Shown: positions 23,990 through 33,477 of the stretch, in pieces
Position numbering within the stretch: the first letter of the stretch is position 1
Layout of the letters: every line of letters begins with the position of its first letter
NCBI RefSeq assembly: GCF_900142735.1
Contig: NZ_FRBY01000002.1
Location: 558,001 to 622,000, forward strand
Source: Flavobacterium saccharophilum
GTDB taxonomy: Bacteria; Bacteroidota; Bacteroidia; Flavobacteriales; Flavobacteriaceae
Direction: 5' to 3'
Length of the DNA stretch: 64,000 bases
Program-made: the position numbers and the translations under genes
Notes under the pieces: model-generated
The model's input: only the letters and a program-made list of their open reading frames with translations
The model's database searches: none
What the model was told of the DNA's origin: nothing

Positions 23990-25261
23990 TTAGAAAGTTT
24001 CTCCTGCATTTAAATAGAATCCTTTAGAACTATTTCCCCATGCCTGATCAACAATCAAATTGGTCCGGGTTGCTTTATCTATTAAAATACGCAAACCTAC
24101 ACCTGCAGCAGGCTGAACGGAATGAAAAAGTTTGGTATTAGTTTCCGGATTGCTTGTAGTTACAAAATTCGTAAATACAACGCCGCTGAACATTTGATTG
24201 CAAGTAATTGGAAACCTGAATTCGCTGGCCAGATAAACTAAGTTTGTTCCTCTGAATAATCCCTGCGTATACCCTTCTCCACTTCTACTACGCTGATCCC
24301 AACCGATGGCAGGTAAATTTAAATAAGGAACTTTTCCGCTGGTTACAAATTGCCCATAGGTCCAAAGAGCCAGGATATAACGTTCATTTTTTTTAGAAAG
24401 CGGAATAAAATTGCGATATTCTGCAAAAACCACATTGCTATTATCCTGATTTTTAAACAATACCGGATTAATACGATAATTTAAGTTCGCAAACCATCCA
24501 CGAGTTGCATTAACCTGATTATCTCTGGAGTCATATACTAAATTAAGGCTTACTCCTGTCAAAAAATACTCCAGATTATTAAACCCGTACTTTTGACTAT
24601 ATTCATAATGGTAAGTAGTTTTTCCGTTTGCCAAATCTAATTCTTTATCTACGATACTTGAATACCAGTCGATATTGATACCGCCACCAACATAAAAATT
24701 CTTTTTAACTTCAAAAGAAGCCGTCTGGTGAAATTTAAAATAATTATAATCCATAGCTTGTGCAATCGAATCTATACTGAAGCCAGGTTCCTTGTCCCTG
24801 GCGGGCGGAATGATATTGGTTCCTAACCCATAATTGGGTTGTGAAAATATATATAAACGATAATCACCACTTAAGAAGATCTTATTGTTTTTTAATAAAA
24901 TATTGTTTTTGATATTTACCAGCCATTGCTTTTTTGTGGTGTAGGTTATTCCAACATTGGCAATTGAATATTTATCGGCTTTTTCTTTTCCCTTGAAAGT
25001 ATATTGCGCTACGGCTCCATAAAAGAATCCCGTCGCCGGTTGAGAACCAATGGCCGGAATGATTAAGAAGAAGCTATTTTTTATTGGTTTAACAACATAA
25101 ACAGAATCTTTCTTTTTAAAAATTTCTAATATTGTTTTAGGAGGACAAATTTCTGGATTAATGGAATCATTTTGAGCGATTGATGCAAAATGTATAAAAA
25201 ACAATAACACTAAGATTTTATATTTCTTCTGAAAGCAATTATTTTTTAAAAATTTTACCAT
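23990..25261 (-). CDS. Omp85-like outer-membrane barrel (BamA/TamA surface-antigen domain)
   Basis: A 423-residue exported protein. A basic start and hydrophobic signal (KYKILVLLFFIHFASIAQ) precede a region with no clear POTRA domain, then amphipathic beta strands typical of the D15 surface-antigen barrel (GVSLNLVYDSRDNQVNATRGWFANLNYRI; GTNLVYLASEFRFPI; GVGLRILIDKATRTNLIVDQAWG). The lack of POTRA repeats argues against being BamA itself; these short forms may export lipids or proteins or anchor partner proteins. It ends in Phe, typical of outer-membrane barrels. Confidence 0.82.
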   Translation of the reverse strand: MVKFLKNNCFQKKYKILVLLFFIHFASIAQNDSINPEICPPKTILEIFKKKDSVYVVKPIKNSFFLIIPAIGSQPATGFFYGAVAQYTFKGKEKADKYSIANVGITYTTKKQWLVNIKNNILLKNNKIFLSGDYRLYIFSQPNYGLGTNIIPPARDKEPGFSIDSIAQAMDYNYFKFHQTASFEVKKNFYVGGGINIDWYSSIVDKELDLANGKTTYHYEYSQKYGFNNLEYFLTGVSLNLVYDSRDNQVNATRGWFANLNYRINPVLFKNQDNSNVVFAEYRNFIPLSKKNERYILALWTYGQFVTSGKVPYLNLPAIGWDQRSRSGEGYTQGLFRGTNLVYLASEFRFPITCNQMFSGVVFTNFVTTSNPETNTKLFHSVQPAAGVGLRILIDKATRTNLIVDQAWGNSSKGFYLNAGETF

Positions 25262-25455
25262 CTGAAAGTTTATTTTTTGAAATAATGATTCAATCTTATT
25301 GTAAATATAAGTCTTATTTTCAACATTTTACACGAATATTCCTTTAAATTAAAAGGATAATGCTCATAACATTTTAAAAATTTAGGATTCAAAATGCGTC
25401 AATTATTAGGGTAATCAGTATCTTTTCACTCTCAAATAATCATCAAAAAACAACA

Positions 25456-26034
25456 TTGAAAAAAGAGGCTGAATATTTTCTTGATAAAGAATACAATTCC
25501 ATCATTTATGGTAGAGATGAAGCCAATTTCAAGGATTTTGAATGCTGTGTTTTTAATAATTGTAACTTTTCTGCCTGCACTTTTTTAGCTGTTACTTTTA
25601 TTGATTGTGTTTTTAATGACTGCATTTTTAATGAAGCTAAAATCAATTATGTGGCTTTTAGAACAGCCACTTTTAATCGTTGTGAAATCAAAGAAGTAAA
25701 TTTTGCAATGTGCGATAAATTGATTTTTGAAATTCATTTTTATGATTGCGTTCTGGATTTTTCGAAGTTTTATACTTTAAAAATAAAAGGAACAACTTTT
25801 ACCAATTGCAGCCTGATTGCGGTCGATTTTATGGCCACAGATCTTACAAGTGTTCTTTTTGATAATTGCGATTTATACCGATCTGAATTTGATAAAGCCA
25901 TCGCCAACAAAGCCGATTTTAAAACAAGTTACAATTATACCATCGATCCATCAAAAACGAAACTTAAGAAAGCTGTTTTTGATTTGAAGGAAGTGAAAGG
26001 ATTGTTATTTAAGCATGATGTGATTGTGAGCTAA
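25456..26034 (+). CDS. Pentapeptide-repeat protein (TTG start)
   Basis: A 192-residue protein made of A(D/N)LXX-type pentapeptides, here rich in Cys and Phe: NCNFSACTF, IDCVFNDCIFNEAKI, NRCEIKEVNF, LTSVLFDNCDLYRSEFDKAIANKADF. It should form a right-handed quadrilateral beta helix like McbG or QnrB. Such proteins can shield DNA gyrase by mimicking DNA, but most have unknown roles. The only usable start is TTG at 25456; no in-frame ATG lies upstream. A terminator follows at 26039. Confidence 0.88.
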   Translation: MKKEAEYFLDKEYNSIIYGRDEANFKDFECCVFNNCNFSACTFLAVTFIDCVFNDCIFNEAKINYVAFRTATFNRCEIKEVNFAMCDKLIFEIHFYDCVLDFSKFYTLKIKGTTFTNCSLIAVDFMATDLTSVLFDNCDLYRSEFDKAIANKADFKTSYNYTIDPSKTKLKKAVFDLKEVKGLLFKHDVIVS

Positions 26035-26038
26035 TGAA

Positions 26039-26070
26039 ATAAAAAAGCCAGCGTAGAACTGGCTTCTTTA
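26039..26070. terminator. Terminator between pentapeptide and GNAT genes
   Basis: AAGCCAG (26045-26051) pairs with CTGGCTT (26059-26065), flanked by A-rich and T-rich tracts. It lies between convergent genes and may serve both. Confidence 0.75.
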
Positions 26071-26084
26071 TTTATACTTGATAA

Positions 26085-26585
26085 TTAATTCAATTTTTTC
26101 TCCATCACATAATCTTCCATCAAATATCCTTTTCCAATATCAATATTAACTTCATCGACAACTTCAAAACCTATTTTTTTATAAAAACCTAAAGCCGTAT
26201 TAAATCGGTTTACATTTAAAATTAGCGCTGTTGAATTATTATATAAAGCTAGTTTTCCAATTTCATCAATAACCTTTTTACCAATTCCCTTCCCTTGTGT
26301 TTCTGGCAAAAGATATATTTTATGAATTTTGGTTGCAGTTTTGCCACTGTAATTATGTTCTATTCCGATGAAGCCTAAATTAGCTTCATCTTCATAAATC
26401 ATATAAAATAATTGTTCTTTTTTATTGTACTGATCTGTTAATGCTTTATCAGAATAAAAAAGATCTAACATATAATCCAATTGCTCTTTTGATAGAATTT
26501 CGCCATAAGTAATGGGCCAGGTTATATGTACTATATTTTGAATTAGTTTAACATCACTAATCTTTGCTTCTGAAATTGTAATCAT
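26085..26585 (-). CDS. GNAT-family N-acetyltransferase
   Basis: A 166-residue acetyl-CoA-dependent transferase. The acetyl-CoA loop is in KIYLLPETQGKGIGKKVIDEI (QGKGIG = Q/RxxGxG motif A), and motif B is NRFNTALGFYKKIGFEVVDE. The start TISEAKISDVKLIQNIV is typical. The acceptor is unknown; spermidine or amino-acid acetylation are possible. It lies 22 nt downstream of the GMP reductase gene and may share its transcript. Confidence 0.88.
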   Translation of the reverse strand: MITISEAKISDVKLIQNIVHITWPITYGEILSKEQLDYMLDLFYSDKALTDQYNKKEQLFYMIYEDEANLGFIGIEHNYSGKTATKIHKIYLLPETQGKGIGKKVIDEIGKLALYNNSTALILNVNRFNTALGFYKKIGFEVVDEVNIDIGKGYLMEDYVMEKKLN

Positions 26586-26607
26586 ACTGTATTTAAAATG
26601 CTTAATA

Positions 26608-27648
26608 TTATTTAGTAAAAACCTGATTTTCCTGTTCGCTTACGCGGATGAATGTTGTTCGTTTAGTAAGTTCTTTCAATCGCGACGCACCCACATACGT
26701 ACACGCGCTTCGCAATCCTCCCAAAATATCCAAAACTGTATTGATCACTTTTCCTTTAAAAGGAACCTGCACTGTTTTACCTTCGCTTGCTCTGTATTCT
26801 GCTACACCGCCAACATGTTTGTCCATAGCAGTTGTGGAGCTCATTCCATAAAATTGTTTGAATTTTTCGCCGTTAACTTCAATCAGTTCTCCTCCACTCT
26901 CTGTATGTCCGGCTAACATTCCGCCTAACATCACAAAATCGGATCCGGCGCCAAAAGCTTTTGCAACATCTCCGGGAGTAGAACAGCCACCATCACTGAT
27001 AATATGCCCGCCTAAGCCGTGCGCAGCATCAGCACATTCGATAATCGCCGAAAGCTGTGGATAACCAACACCCGTTTTAACGCGGGTTGTACAAACAGAA
27101 CCCGGACCAATTCCGACTTTTACAATATCGGCGCCAGCCAAAAGTAATTCTTCGACCATTTCGCCAGTTACAACGTTTCCGGCAATAATGACTTTATCAG
27201 GGTATTGTTTTCTGGTTTGTTTTAAAAACTGAACAAAATGTTCGGAGTAACCGTTTGCTACATCTATGCAAATAAATTTGAGTAATGGATTAGCTGTAAT
27301 AACTTGCCCAATTTTAGCAAAATCATCTTTTCCAGTTCCTGTGCTTATGGCAATAAAATCGTAAAAATCAGGAGTTACATCTTTAAGAAAATTATTCCAT
27401 TCCTCCGGAGAATAGTGTTTATGAATAGCGGTAAATAATTTTTCTTTGGCCAAAACTTTTGCCATTTCAAAAGTACCAACCGTATCCATATTCGCAGCCA
27501 TAATCGGAATTCCGGTCCAGATTGTGGTACTGTGTAAAAATTTAAAATTTCGTTCGAGAGAGACTTCAGACCGGCTTTTAAGCGTTGATCTTTTTGGTCG
27601 AATCATTACATCTTTAAATCCTAATTTCAAATCTGTTTCTATTCTCAT
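26608..27648 (-). CDS. guaC: GMP reductase
   Basis: Converts GMP to IMP with NADPH, releasing ammonia, in purine salvage. The 346-residue length fits the GuaC/animal-type GMPR group. The catalytic Cys is C186 in [17 protein letters not shown], preceded by [24 protein letters not shown]. The flap [26 protein letters not shown] is GMPR-like, and no CBS domains are present, which excludes IMP dehydrogenase. A TATCTTTG -7-like box lies at 27672-27679 on the minus strand, but its TTG is too far away. Confidence 0.93.
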   Translation of the reverse strand: MRIETDLKLGFKDVMIRPKRSTLKSRSEVSLERNFKFLHSTTIWTGIPIMAANMDTVGTFEMAKVLAKEKLFTAIHKHYSPEEWNNFLKDVTPDFYDFIAISTGTGKDDFAKIGQVITANPLLKFICIDVANGYSEHFVQFLKQTRKQYPDKVIIAGNVVTGEMVEELLLAGADIVKVGIGPGSVCTTRVKTGVGYPQLSAIIECADAAHGLGGHIISDGGCSTPGDVAKAFGAGSDFVMLGGMLAGHTESGGELIEVNGEKFKQFYGMSSTTAMDKHVGGVAEYRASEGKTVQVPFKGKVINTVLDILGGLRSACTYVGASRLKELTKRTTFIRVSEQENQVFTK

Positions 27649-27759
27649 GGCTTTAAATTTTCTGTTACTCTCAAAGATATTACTTTTGAAAATGACGGCT
27701 TTAAAATCAATAGAAAACTAATTATTCAGTTATTAACAATTGTAGATTATAGATTATTT

Positions 27760-27812
27760 AAAAATTCCACAGAGTCTCACAAAGATTTCACAGAGATTCA
27801 CAAAGTATGAGA
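27760..27812. repeat. 'ttccacagag..tcacaaag' degenerate repeat
   Basis: Short direct repeats 'ccacagagtctcacaaag', 'tcacagagattcacaaag' lie between guaC and the small membrane gene. They are related to the 'cacaaag' repeats around lpd and to 'aaattccacagag' at 14764. Nothing else is visible in the gap. Confidence 0.5.
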
Positions 27813-27851
27813 ACCTGAAACTTTAAACTTGAAACAAAAAAAACTTACTAC

Positions 27852-28391
27852 TTATTCTAAATACTTTACTTTTAAAAATCCAATTTTATAGTGAACCTGT
27901 AATGTGTCATTATTTTCTAACTTATATAAAGACTTCAAATTACTTTTTATTCTTAGCGAATCTATTTTATTTAATTGATCATCAAAAGAAATAAATTCAC
28001 TTTTCTTATCATAAATATGAAACACTTTGTTTTCGTCATTTCTTAAAACAACATAATCTTTATTAATTTCTTCAACTTTTATTTTTGAATTAAAATATAA
28101 AAGAATATCATCTGTAAATCGTTTCGAAAAAAAGGCAATAAATAAAAAAAGAATTGAAGTACCAAAAAGGAAAGTTCTATTAAGTATTTTTCTTTTAAAT
28201 CCTATTACTATAATAATTACAGCGAAAATTGAAGGTAAAATAAAAGAATAAAGCCAGGATTCATTTTTAAAAGCATCAACATCACTATAAAAATACTTTT
28301 CCTTAATATATGGATCTAAAAAAAAGAACTGTAAAATAATTAGAGCTCCAATTATTAAATATTGTACTAAAGTAGATTTTGATAGTTTCAT
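27852..28391 (-). CDS. Hypothetical membrane protein, 179 aa
   Basis: Unrecognised. Three hydrophobic helices lie in the first 95 residues (LVQYLIIGALIILQFFFL; LYSFILPSIFAVIIIVIGF; FLFGTSILFLFIAFFSK), followed by a soluble Lys/Asp-rich C-terminal domain (about 96-179; KVEEINKDYVVLRNDENKVFHIYDKK) on one side of the membrane. There are no cysteines and no known motif. It lies 43 nt downstream of the miaE gene. Confidence 0.65.
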   Translation of the reverse strand: MKLSKSTLVQYLIIGALIILQFFFLDPYIKEKYFYSDVDAFKNESWLYSFILPSIFAVIIIVIGFKRKILNRTFLFGTSILFLFIAFFSKRFTDDILLYFNSKIKVEEINKDYVVLRNDENKVFHIYDKKSEFISFDDQLNKIDSLRIKSNLKSLYKLENNDTLQVHYKIGFLKVKYLE

Positions 28392-28434
28392 TAATATGTA
28401 CTTTTATTAATTAGTTTACAATCATTATTAATTT

Positions 28435-29028
28435 TTACCCATGAATCGTTTCTCCTTTTCCGTAATTAGAAATAATTGATTCTTCGTAAGCAAGCCATTC
28501 TCTCCAACGTTTTTCAACGTCGATTCCAACTCCATATTTTCTGGCGTATGTGATGAACGTTACGTAATGTCCAGCTTCGCTTTCCATTAATTCCCTGTAA
28601 AAAACAGCTAATTCTTCGTCCTGGATATTTTCAGATAAAACTTTGAAACGTTCGCAGCTTCTGGCTTCAATCATGGCTGAGAATAATAATCTTTCAACAA
28701 GACCAGAAACACGGCTTCCGTCACCGCTTTTCTTCATATATAAATAGAGTTCATTTACATAATCGTCTTTGCGTTCGCGTCCTAATTTTAATCCTCTTTT
28801 GATGATGATATTGTGAACCTGTTCAAAATGATCGATTTCTTCTTTGGCTAAAGCCAATAAATCCTTCACTAAATCCTGATGTTCAGAATTATTGGTAATA
28901 ATCGTAATCGCATTTGTCGCTGCTTTTTGCTCGCACCAAGCGTGATCGGTCAAAATTTCTTCAATGTTTTTTTCTACAATATTTACCCATCTTGGGTCTG
29001 TTGGCAATTGTAATCTTAGTACGCCCAT
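28435..29028 (-). CDS. miaE: tRNA 2-methylthio-N6-isopentenyladenosine hydroxylase
   Basis: A non-haem di-iron monooxygenase that hydroxylates the isopentenyl group at tRNA A37. 197 residues. The ferritin-like helices carry the iron-ligand motifs: EEIDHFEQVH (about 90-100) and EARSCERFKVLSENI..EAGHYVTFITYAR further on. I start it at ATG 29028 (MGVLRLQLPTDPRWVNIVE); the open frame runs 42 codons further upstream but there it is only a translated 'aaagtc' repeat. The miaA/miaB partners are not in this window. Confidence 0.9.
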   Translation of the reverse strand: MGVLRLQLPTDPRWVNIVEKNIEEILTDHAWCEQKAATNAITIITNNSEHQDLVKDLLALAKEEIDHFEQVHNIIIKRGLKLGRERKDDYVNELYLYMKKSGDGSRVSGLVERLLFSAMIEARSCERFKVLSENIQDEELAVFYRELMESEAGHYVTFITYARKYGVGIDVEKRWREWLAYEESIISNYGKGETIHG

Positions 29029-29033
29029 TTTAT

Positions 29034-29185
29034 AAGTCTTAAAGTTAGAAAGTCGTAAAGTCAAAAGTCGTAAAGTCAAAAGTCTGAAAATCGAAAGTTT
29101 GAAAGTCAAAAAAAATAAAAGCCGAAGATCAAAACTGAAGTGAATTAAATTCATTTCAAGACTTTCGACCTTCGACTTTAAAACT
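29034..29185. repeat. 'aaagtcgtaaagtcaaaagtc' imperfect tandem and inverted repeat
   Basis: Between miaE and glyA lie repeated 'aaagtc(g/a)' units (29041-29110), then a near-inverted copy 'aagactttcgaccttcgactttaaaactttatgac' (29157-29191). The whole can fold into a long hairpin. It creates a false in-frame extension of miaE. Confidence 0.7.
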
Positions 29186-29197
29186 TTATGACTGATT

Positions 29198-30472
29198 TTA
29201 GTATACGAAAATCGGTCTTTCGCTCATCATTTCGTTTACTTCGTTAGCTACTTCTTCAATAATTGCTTCATTTGTGTGATCAGCAAGAACTTTATCGATT
29301 AAAGCAACGATAGTTTCCATATCTTCTTCAACTAAACCACGAGTAGTGATTGCAGCTGTTCCAACACGTATTCCAGAAGTTACAAATGGTGATTTATCAT
29401 CAAATGGAACCATATTTTTATTTACTGTAATTTCAGCTTTTACTAATGCATTCTCTGCTTCTTTACCAGAAATATTTTTATTTCTTAAGTCAATAAGCAT
29501 CATGTGGTTATCAGTTCCGCCAGAGATGATTTTGTATCCTCTTTTTACGAAAGCATCAGCCATAGCGTTTGCATTTTTTTGCAATTGCATTGCGTAAGTA
29601 AAGAATTCATCTTTTAATGCTTCACCAAAAGCGACCGCTTTAGCAGCGATAATGTGCATTAAAGGTCCACCTTGATTTCCAGGGAAAACAGCAAGATCTA
29701 ATAAAGATGACATCATTCTGATTTCTCCTTTTGGAGTTGTTAACCCCTGTGGATTTGGAAAATCTTTCCCCATCAAAATCAAACCTCCACGTGGTCCACG
29801 TAAAGTTTTATGAGTGGTTGTAGAAACGATATGGCAATGTGGAATTGGGTCATTCATCAATCCTTTAGCAATTAAACCTGCAGGGTGAGAAATATCAGCA
29901 AATAAGATTGCTCCTACGCTATCAGCAATTTCTCTGAAACGAGCAAAATCCATATCACGAGAATAAGCAGAAGCTCCGGCGATAATTAATTTTGGTTTTT
30001 CTTTAGTTGCAATTTCCTGAATTTTATCATAATCTAAACGACCAGTTTCAGCATCAACACCATAAAAAACTGGACGATATAAACGACCTGAAAAGTTTAC
30101 AGGAGAACCGTGAGTCAGGTGACCACCGTGAGATAAATCGAAACCTAAAATAGTATCACCAGGATTTAAACATGCATGATAAACTGCAGTATTTGCCTGA
30201 GAACCTGAGTGAGGCTGTACGTTTGCGTACTCAGCACCAAATAATTCTTTAGCTCTGTCAATCGCAATTTGCTCAATAACGTCAACTACTTCGCAACCGC
30301 CGTAGTATCTTTTGCCGGGATATCCTTCAGCATATTTGTTAGTTAAAACAGAACCAGCTGCTTCCATTACTTCGTCGCTTACAAAGTTCTCTGAAGCGAT
30401 AAGTTCTAATCCGTGAATTTGTCTGTCTTGTTCCTCTAGTATAAGGTCAAAAATTTGTTCGTCGCGTTGCAT
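29198..30472 (-). CDS. glyA: Serine hydroxymethyltransferase
   Basis: A PLP enzyme interconverting serine and glycine while charging tetrahydrofolate with a one-carbon unit. 424 residues from ATG 30472 ([14 protein letters not shown]); a longer reading from 30508 lacks family similarity. Motifs are [12 protein letters not shown] (21-32), the folate/PLP site [15 protein letters not shown] (48-61), and the PLP Lys K222 in [23 protein letters not shown] box lies at 30498-30505 on the minus strand, about 26 nt upstream, without a clear TTG partner. Divergent from the fumarylacetoacetase gene. Confidence 0.96.
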   Translation of the reverse strand: MQRDEQIFDLILEEQDRQIHGLELIASENFVSDEVMEAAGSVLTNKYAEGYPGKRYYGGCEVVDVIEQIAIDRAKELFGAEYANVQPHSGSQANTAVYHACLNPGDTILGFDLSHGGHLTHGSPVNFSGRLYRPVFYGVDAETGRLDYDKIQEIATKEKPKLIIAGASAYSRDMDFARFREIADSVGAILFADISHPAGLIAKGLMNDPIPHCHIVSTTTHKTLRGPRGGLILMGKDFPNPQGLTTPKGEIRMMSSLLDLAVFPGNQGGPLMHIIAAKAVAFGEALKDEFFTYAMQLQKNANAMADAFVKRGYKIISGGTDNHMMLIDLRNKNISGKEAENALVKAEITVNKNMVPFDDKSPFVTSGIRVGTAAITTRGLVEEDMETIVALIDKVLADHTNEAIIEEVANEVNEMMSERPIFVY

Positions 30473-30516
30473 TTTTTCGTTTTTCGTTAATTTGATGCAA
30501 AAATACAAAAAAACGT

Positions 30517-30546
30517 TTGTGATACTGTTAGATTATGATATATTTG
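30517..30546 (+). promoter_or_regulatory. Promoter of fumarylacetoacetase gene
   Basis: TTG (30517-30519), 19 nt, TATATTTG (30539-30546). This is a full match to the Bacteroidetes vegetative consensus; the start codon is 35 nt further on. Confidence 0.7.
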
Positions 30547-30580
30547 ACATAGAATTTTTCAACAAATAATTAACATACAC

Positions 30581-31867
30581 ATGCCAATAACCGCCAACGA
30601 TACCAAAAGAAAATCATGGTTAGAAGTACCAGAAAATAGTGACTTCCCTATACAGAATATTCCTTTCGGTGTATTTCTTACCAAAGAAAATGTCGTTACA
30701 GTAGGAACAAGAATTGGCGATTACGCTATAGATTTAGGGGCTTTACAACAATTAAACTATTTTGAAGGAATAGATTTAACTGATGATATGTTTATGCAGG
30801 ACACGCTAAATGATTTTATTTCTGACGGAAAAAAAACATGGCGATTAGTCCGAAATCGTATCGCAGATATATTTGACGCAACCAATCCACAACTTAGAGA
30901 TTCAACAAAAGATCGCGATATTGTTATTTTTAAAATTGATGATGTCGAGATGCAATTACCAGTTTTAATTGGTGATTACACTGATTTTTATTCTAGTAAA
31001 GAACATGCTACGAACGTCGGAAAAATGTTCCGCGATCCTGAAAATGCCTTATTACCTAACTGGTTACACATTCCGGTAGGTTACCACGGAAGAAGCTCTA
31101 CCATTGTTCCGTCCGGAATTCCGGTACACCGACCAATGGGACAAACTTTACCAGCTGGTGAAAAATATCCTGTTTTTGGACCTTCTCGTTTAGTAGATTT
31201 TGAATTGGAAACAGCTTTTATTACAACAGACGTTAATGTAATGGGAGAAAATATTCCAACTTACGAAGCAGAAGATTATATTTTCGGAATGGTTTTATTG
31301 AATGACTGGAGCGCGCGCGATATCCAGAAATGGGAATATGTACCACTTGGACCATTCTTAGCCAAAAACTTTGCAACCTCAATTTCTCCATGGATTGTGA
31401 CTATGGATGCTTTAGAACCTTTTAGAACTAAAGGCCCAAAACAAGATCCATCTCCGCTTCCATATTTACAGACAAAAGGAAAAAAAGCTTTTGATATTCA
31501 TTTAGAAGTTTCAATTCAGCCTGAAAATCAAGAGGAAGAAACTGTAGTTTCAAAATCAAATTTCAAATATTTGTATTGGTCAATGGCCCAGCAATTAGCA
31601 CATCATACTTCAAATGGGTGCCGTGTAAATTCTGGTGACATGATGGGTTCCGGAACTATTTCTGGCCCAACTCCTGATAGTTTTGGTTCTATGTTAGAAT
31701 TGACTTGGGGAGGAAAAAATCCGATCAAATTAAAAGACGGCAGCGAACGTAAATTTATCGAAGATAATGATACCGTTATCATTAGAGGTTTCTGCGAAAA
31801 TGCAGAAGTAAGAATTGGTTTTGGAGAAGTTGCCAGTCAACTTTTACCTCCGTTTATCAGACAATGA
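30581..31867 (+). CDS. fahA: Fumarylacetoacetase
   Basis: Hydrolyses 4-fumarylacetoacetate to fumarate and acetoacetate, the last step of tyrosine degradation. 428 residues, the size of the eukaryote-like form. It has the N-terminal FAH domain (FPIQNIPFGVFLTKENVVTVGTRIGDYAIDL) and the catalytic domain with YTDFYSSKEHATNVGKMFRD (metal ligand Asp and catalytic His), PVGYHGRSSTIVPSG, DFELETAFI, VLLNDWSARDIQKWEYVPLGPFLAKNF and GSGTISGP. Other tyrosine-degradation genes are not in the window. It has its own promoter at 30517 and a terminator at 31904. Confidence 0.95.
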   Translation: MPITANDTKRKSWLEVPENSDFPIQNIPFGVFLTKENVVTVGTRIGDYAIDLGALQQLNYFEGIDLTDDMFMQDTLNDFISDGKKTWRLVRNRIADIFDATNPQLRDSTKDRDIVIFKIDDVEMQLPVLIGDYTDFYSSKEHATNVGKMFRDPENALLPNWLHIPVGYHGRSSTIVPSGIPVHRPMGQTLPAGEKYPVFGPSRLVDFELETAFITTDVNVMGENIPTYEAEDYIFGMVLLNDWSARDIQKWEYVPLGPFLAKNFATSISPWIVTMDALEPFRTKGPKQDPSPLPYLQTKGKKAFDIHLEVSIQPENQEEETVVSKSNFKYLYWSMAQQLAHHTSNGCRVNSGDMMGSGTISGPTPDSFGSMLELTWGGKNPIKLKDGSERKFIEDNDTVIIRGFCENAEVRIGFGEVASQLLPPFIRQ

Positions 31868-31903
31868 AGAGCAGATAAATTATCTGAAGAGATATAAAAA
31901 TAT

Positions 31904-31932
31904 AAAACCTTGGTTCTCGCCAAGGTTTTTTT
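31904..31932 (+). terminator. Terminator after fumarylacetoacetase gene
   Basis: AAAACCTTGG (31904-31913) pairs with CCAAGGTTTT, followed by further Ts; the loop is TTCTCG. Confidence 0.88.
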
Positions 31933-31976
31933 ATGCTTTATTTTTAAGCAAATACTTTTATGTTTGAATCTCGCAA

Positions 31977-31994
31977 TCCCGATAGCTATCGGGA
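31977..31994. repeat. 18-bp palindrome TCCCGATAGCTATCGGGA, copy 1
   Basis: A perfect palindrome. It recurs at 37531 (one base changed) and 47985, always intergenic. Confidence 0.85.
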
Positions 31995-32067
31995 GCAGAG
32001 CCTGAAAGTTTTATTAAAAGATTAAATAGCGTCCAACTTTAGCCGGATGGAAATATTTAACGCAAAC

Positions 32068-32113
32068 AAAAAGGCTTTAGCCAAACTAATCTAGTTTGGC
32101 TAAAGCCTTTTTT
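32068..32113 (-). terminator. Strong terminator after aguA
   Basis: A 21-bp stem: 32068-32088 (AAAAAGGCTTTAGCC..) pairs with 32092-32113, with a 3-nt loop and T-runs on both strands. It lies between convergent fahA and aguA; fahA already has its own terminator, so this likely serves aguA. Confidence 0.85.
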
Positions 32114-32129
32114 ATATTCAAATCGTTTT

Positions 32130-32250
32130 CCCCTAGCTGAAGCTAGGGGCTATGCAAAAAAACTTAGAAATAAAATCTTAGCGACTCTGCGAGATTAAAT
32201 TACACGTAAAACACAAAAAACTTAGTGTCTTTGTGCCTTCGTGGCCAGAC
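32130..32250. repeat. Hairpin CCCCTAGCT plus 'gcgactctgcgagatta' repeat remnants
   Basis: CCCCTAGCT-GA-AGCTAGGGG (32130-32149) is a compact perfect hairpin. It is followed by 'cttagcgactctgcgagatta' and 'cttagtgtctttgtgccttcgtggc', parts of the dispersed repeat families. No gene is visible in 31868-32250. Confidence 0.6.
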
Positions 32251-33291
32251 CTACGCAGGGATCTGTTGACTCAAACAATGCAATGTTCCGAAGCCCCAAA
32301 TGAAATCGATACAGCTAATTCCGATTACCTCTCTGTCAGGGAAACATTCTGATAAAATATTTAATGCTACTCTGTCATTGCTGTCATTAAATGTTGGAAC
32401 TAAAACACATTTATTCAGAATTAAGAAATTAGCATAACTCGCCGGTAATCTTAAATCTTCAAAATCTACACGTTTTGGCATCGGTAATGCCACAATCGTA
32501 GGCGATTTTCCGTCTTCTAATTTTGCATTTTGCAAGCGTTTCAGATTATCCTGTAATGGTTTGTAGTTTGAATCGTTTTTATCTGTTTCAACAATGGTTA
32601 CAATCGTATCTTCATTTACAAATCGACATAAATCGTCGATGTGTCCGTGGGTATCATCCCCTTCTATTCCATCACCAAGCCAGATTACATTGGTAACTCC
32701 CAGATATTCTTTAAAAACAGCTTCGTAATCTTCTTTGGTGAAATTTTTATTTCTAACCTGAATTGTCGGGTGCATCAAACATTCTTCAGAAGTCAGTAAC
32801 GTTCCTTTTCCGTTTACGTCTATTGCGCCCCCTTCCACAATAACCGGTTTTCCTTTGTACATAACCTGTGTTAACGGAACATCAATGAAATCGGCAATTT
32901 TACCCGGAACAAATTTATCTAACTGGTAATTTTTATATTTTGCCCATCCATTAAAATTGAAATTTAATGCTTCTCTTTTCGAACCATTTTTTACAATAAT
33001 TGGTCCGGAATCACGCATCCAACTTCTATTTGTTTTATGAATTATAAAAGAAACATTCGCAATATTAACACGTGCTCTTTCTAACATTTCGTTTACTTTC
33101 TCTTTCTGCTTTTCATCGGCTACGACCAAAAAAACAGTTTCAAAAGTGGCTACTTTTTTAATAAATTCTACAAAAGCCCATTGAACAGCTTCGTATTTTC
33201 CTGGCCAGTCATTACCATTATGCGGAAAACACAATACAATTCCTTGTTGTTTTTCCCATTCTGCTGGAAATCTTCTATTATTTGTTGACAT
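32251..33291 (-). CDS. aguA: Agmatine deiminase
   Basis: Converts agmatine to N-carbamoylputrescine and ammonia, a step of the plant-type putrescine route. 346 residues with the guanidino-modifying-enzyme fold. RRFPAEWEKQQGIVLCFPHN at the start, RSWMRDSGPIIV, GGAIDVNGKGTLLTSEECL, GIEGDDTHGHIDDLCRFV (catalytic Asp/His) and the nucleophile C339 in GFGTLHCLSQQIP are all present. Its pathway partner aguB lies 3.3 kb away on the same strand with two plus-strand genes in between. Confidence 0.94.
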   Translation of the reverse strand: MSTNNRRFPAEWEKQQGIVLCFPHNGNDWPGKYEAVQWAFVEFIKKVATFETVFLVVADEKQKEKVNEMLERARVNIANVSFIIHKTNRSWMRDSGPIIVKNGSKREALNFNFNGWAKYKNYQLDKFVPGKIADFIDVPLTQVMYKGKPVIVEGGAIDVNGKGTLLTSEECLMHPTIQVRNKNFTKEDYEAVFKEYLGVTNVIWLGDGIEGDDTHGHIDDLCRFVNEDTIVTIVETDKNDSNYKPLQDNLKRLQNAKLEDGKSPTIVALPMPKRVDFEDLRLPASYANFLILNKCVLVPTFNDSNDRVALNILSECFPDREVIGISCIDFIWGFGTLHCLSQQIPA

Positions 33292-33477
33292 AAAGAGGTT
33301 CTAAATTTGAAAGAGTACAAAGATAATCATTCAGAAGGATTATAAAACAGTCTATTGAAAATCCACCACAATTAAGCCAAAATATCTGTCAAAAATTAAG
33401 TTAAAGATTAAATAATGAAGGCTTAATATACGCCCAAGATCTGCTAATTACTTTTGACGAAACTAAAAACTAATAAA

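Noticed and set aside
29029-29154. N-terminal extension of miaE
   Set aside because: It translates an imperfect 'aaagtc' repeat; family proteins begin at MGVLRLQLP.
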